Below are positions 63,719-64,000 of a stretch of 64,000 nucleotides of DNA, piece by piece. This DNA comes from Pseudomonas fluorescens (GTDB taxonomy: Bacteria; Pseudomonadota; Gammaproteobacteria; Pseudomonadales; Pseudomonadaceae): contig NZ_CP038438.1 of NCBI RefSeq assembly GCF_004683905.1, positions 6,076,001 through 6,140,000 on the forward strand, written 5' to 3'. How positions within the stretch are numbered: position 1 is the first letter of the stretch; each line of letters begins with the position of its first letter. Made by a program: the position numbers and the translations under genes. The notes beneath the pieces were generated by a model, which saw only the letters and a program-made list of their open reading frames with translations, was not told the DNA's origin and searched no databases.

Positions 63719-64000
63719 GTCGTGTTACCTGGTTCGTCCACAACGGGCCGGAATGGCCCCCGTTTTAAGAGACCGGGGATTCTAGAGAAAGCAAGCCCTC
63801 AGGTCAATTTCCAACCAACGTTTCCTTATAAATAGATCTCTGGAGCTTGCGGAAGCGAAATCCTGTTTGCCAGACATAAAAATAAAGAAGGGAATTATTT
63901 AAAGCTTTTCTGTAAAGCTTGTAAAAGCTAGGGTAGCCGTCTTCTGTGGATAACCACCTTCAGCCCTTGTAGAGCGTGATGTACAGAGAATGACAACTAC
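63719..64000. other. Left edge of oriC and rpmH promoter region
   Basis: From rpmH to the window end there is no gene. The sequence becomes A+T-rich from about 63,820; TGTGGATAA at 63945-63953 is a perfect DnaA box on the minus strand, and AGCTTTT/AAAAGCT arms occur at 63903-63909 and 63923-63929. The position between rpmH and (outside) dnaA is the canonical pseudomonad oriC. Confidence 0.8.

Overview
The window is an origin-proximal stretch of a Pseudomonas chromosome, most likely from the P. fluorescens lineage. The right end carries the invariant order rpmH-rnpA-yidD-yidC-mnmE-mnmG-rsmG-parA-parB-atpIBEFHAGDC-glmU-glmR-glmS, all on the minus strand, and the last bases (from about 63,870) are the A+T-rich, DnaA-box-bearing left edge of oriC; dnaA would lie just outside. 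Species identity is inferred from gene order and protein sequence, not from a search.

Region 1 (1-9,370) is a zinc-starvation locus. It holds a COG0523 metallochaperone GTPase (zigA) with a DUF1826 partner, a small secreted protein, a periplasmic amidase, and an overlapping operon: folE2, a zinc ABC transporter (aztABC type), a gamma-carbonic anhydrase and a dihydroorotase paralogue (pyrQ). Two Zur-box palindromes sit in the two divergent intergenic gaps. The operon supplies zinc uptake plus spare versions of zinc enzymes (folate, pyrimidine, carbonic anhydrase, amidase).

Region 2 (9,370-25,200) holds a DUF3617 protein, cardiolipin synthase and cyclopropane fatty acid synthase; then a tightly overlapping four-gene operon of three SPFH (HflK/HflC-like) membrane proteins and a P1B-type metal ATPase. 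One SPFH protein starts with 16 histidines in 31 residues, and the operon is preceded by a third Zur-box-like palindrome. This is the best candidate here for an uncharacterised system. A lone dihydrolipoamide dehydrogenase, an Lrp/LysE pair, and a two-gene set (712-aa exported protein plus DUF3142 lipoprotein) follow.

Region 3 (25,240-39,600) makes the D-rhamnan common polysaccharide antigen (A-band LPS): rmd-gmd-wbpW-wzm-wzt-wbpXYZ on the plus strand, and divergently two paralogous glycosyltransferases, an acyltransferase and a methyltransferase that probably modify the polymer.

Region 4 (39,600-47,700) has a three-module flavin/iron-sulfur oxidoreductase, a glutathione S-transferase and a LysR regulator, then glmS-glmR and glmU (UDP-GlcNAc synthesis). 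Region 5 (47,700-64,000) is the ATP synthase operon, parAB, the mnmE/mnmG tRNA-modification genes around an origin-like gap, the YidC insertase group and rpmH.

Three parS sites lie inside genes of regions 1-2, at least 18 perfect DnaA boxes crowd the right half, and REP-like inverted repeats punctuate the intergenic gaps. I saw no tRNA, rRNA, CRISPR array, prophage or insertion sequence.
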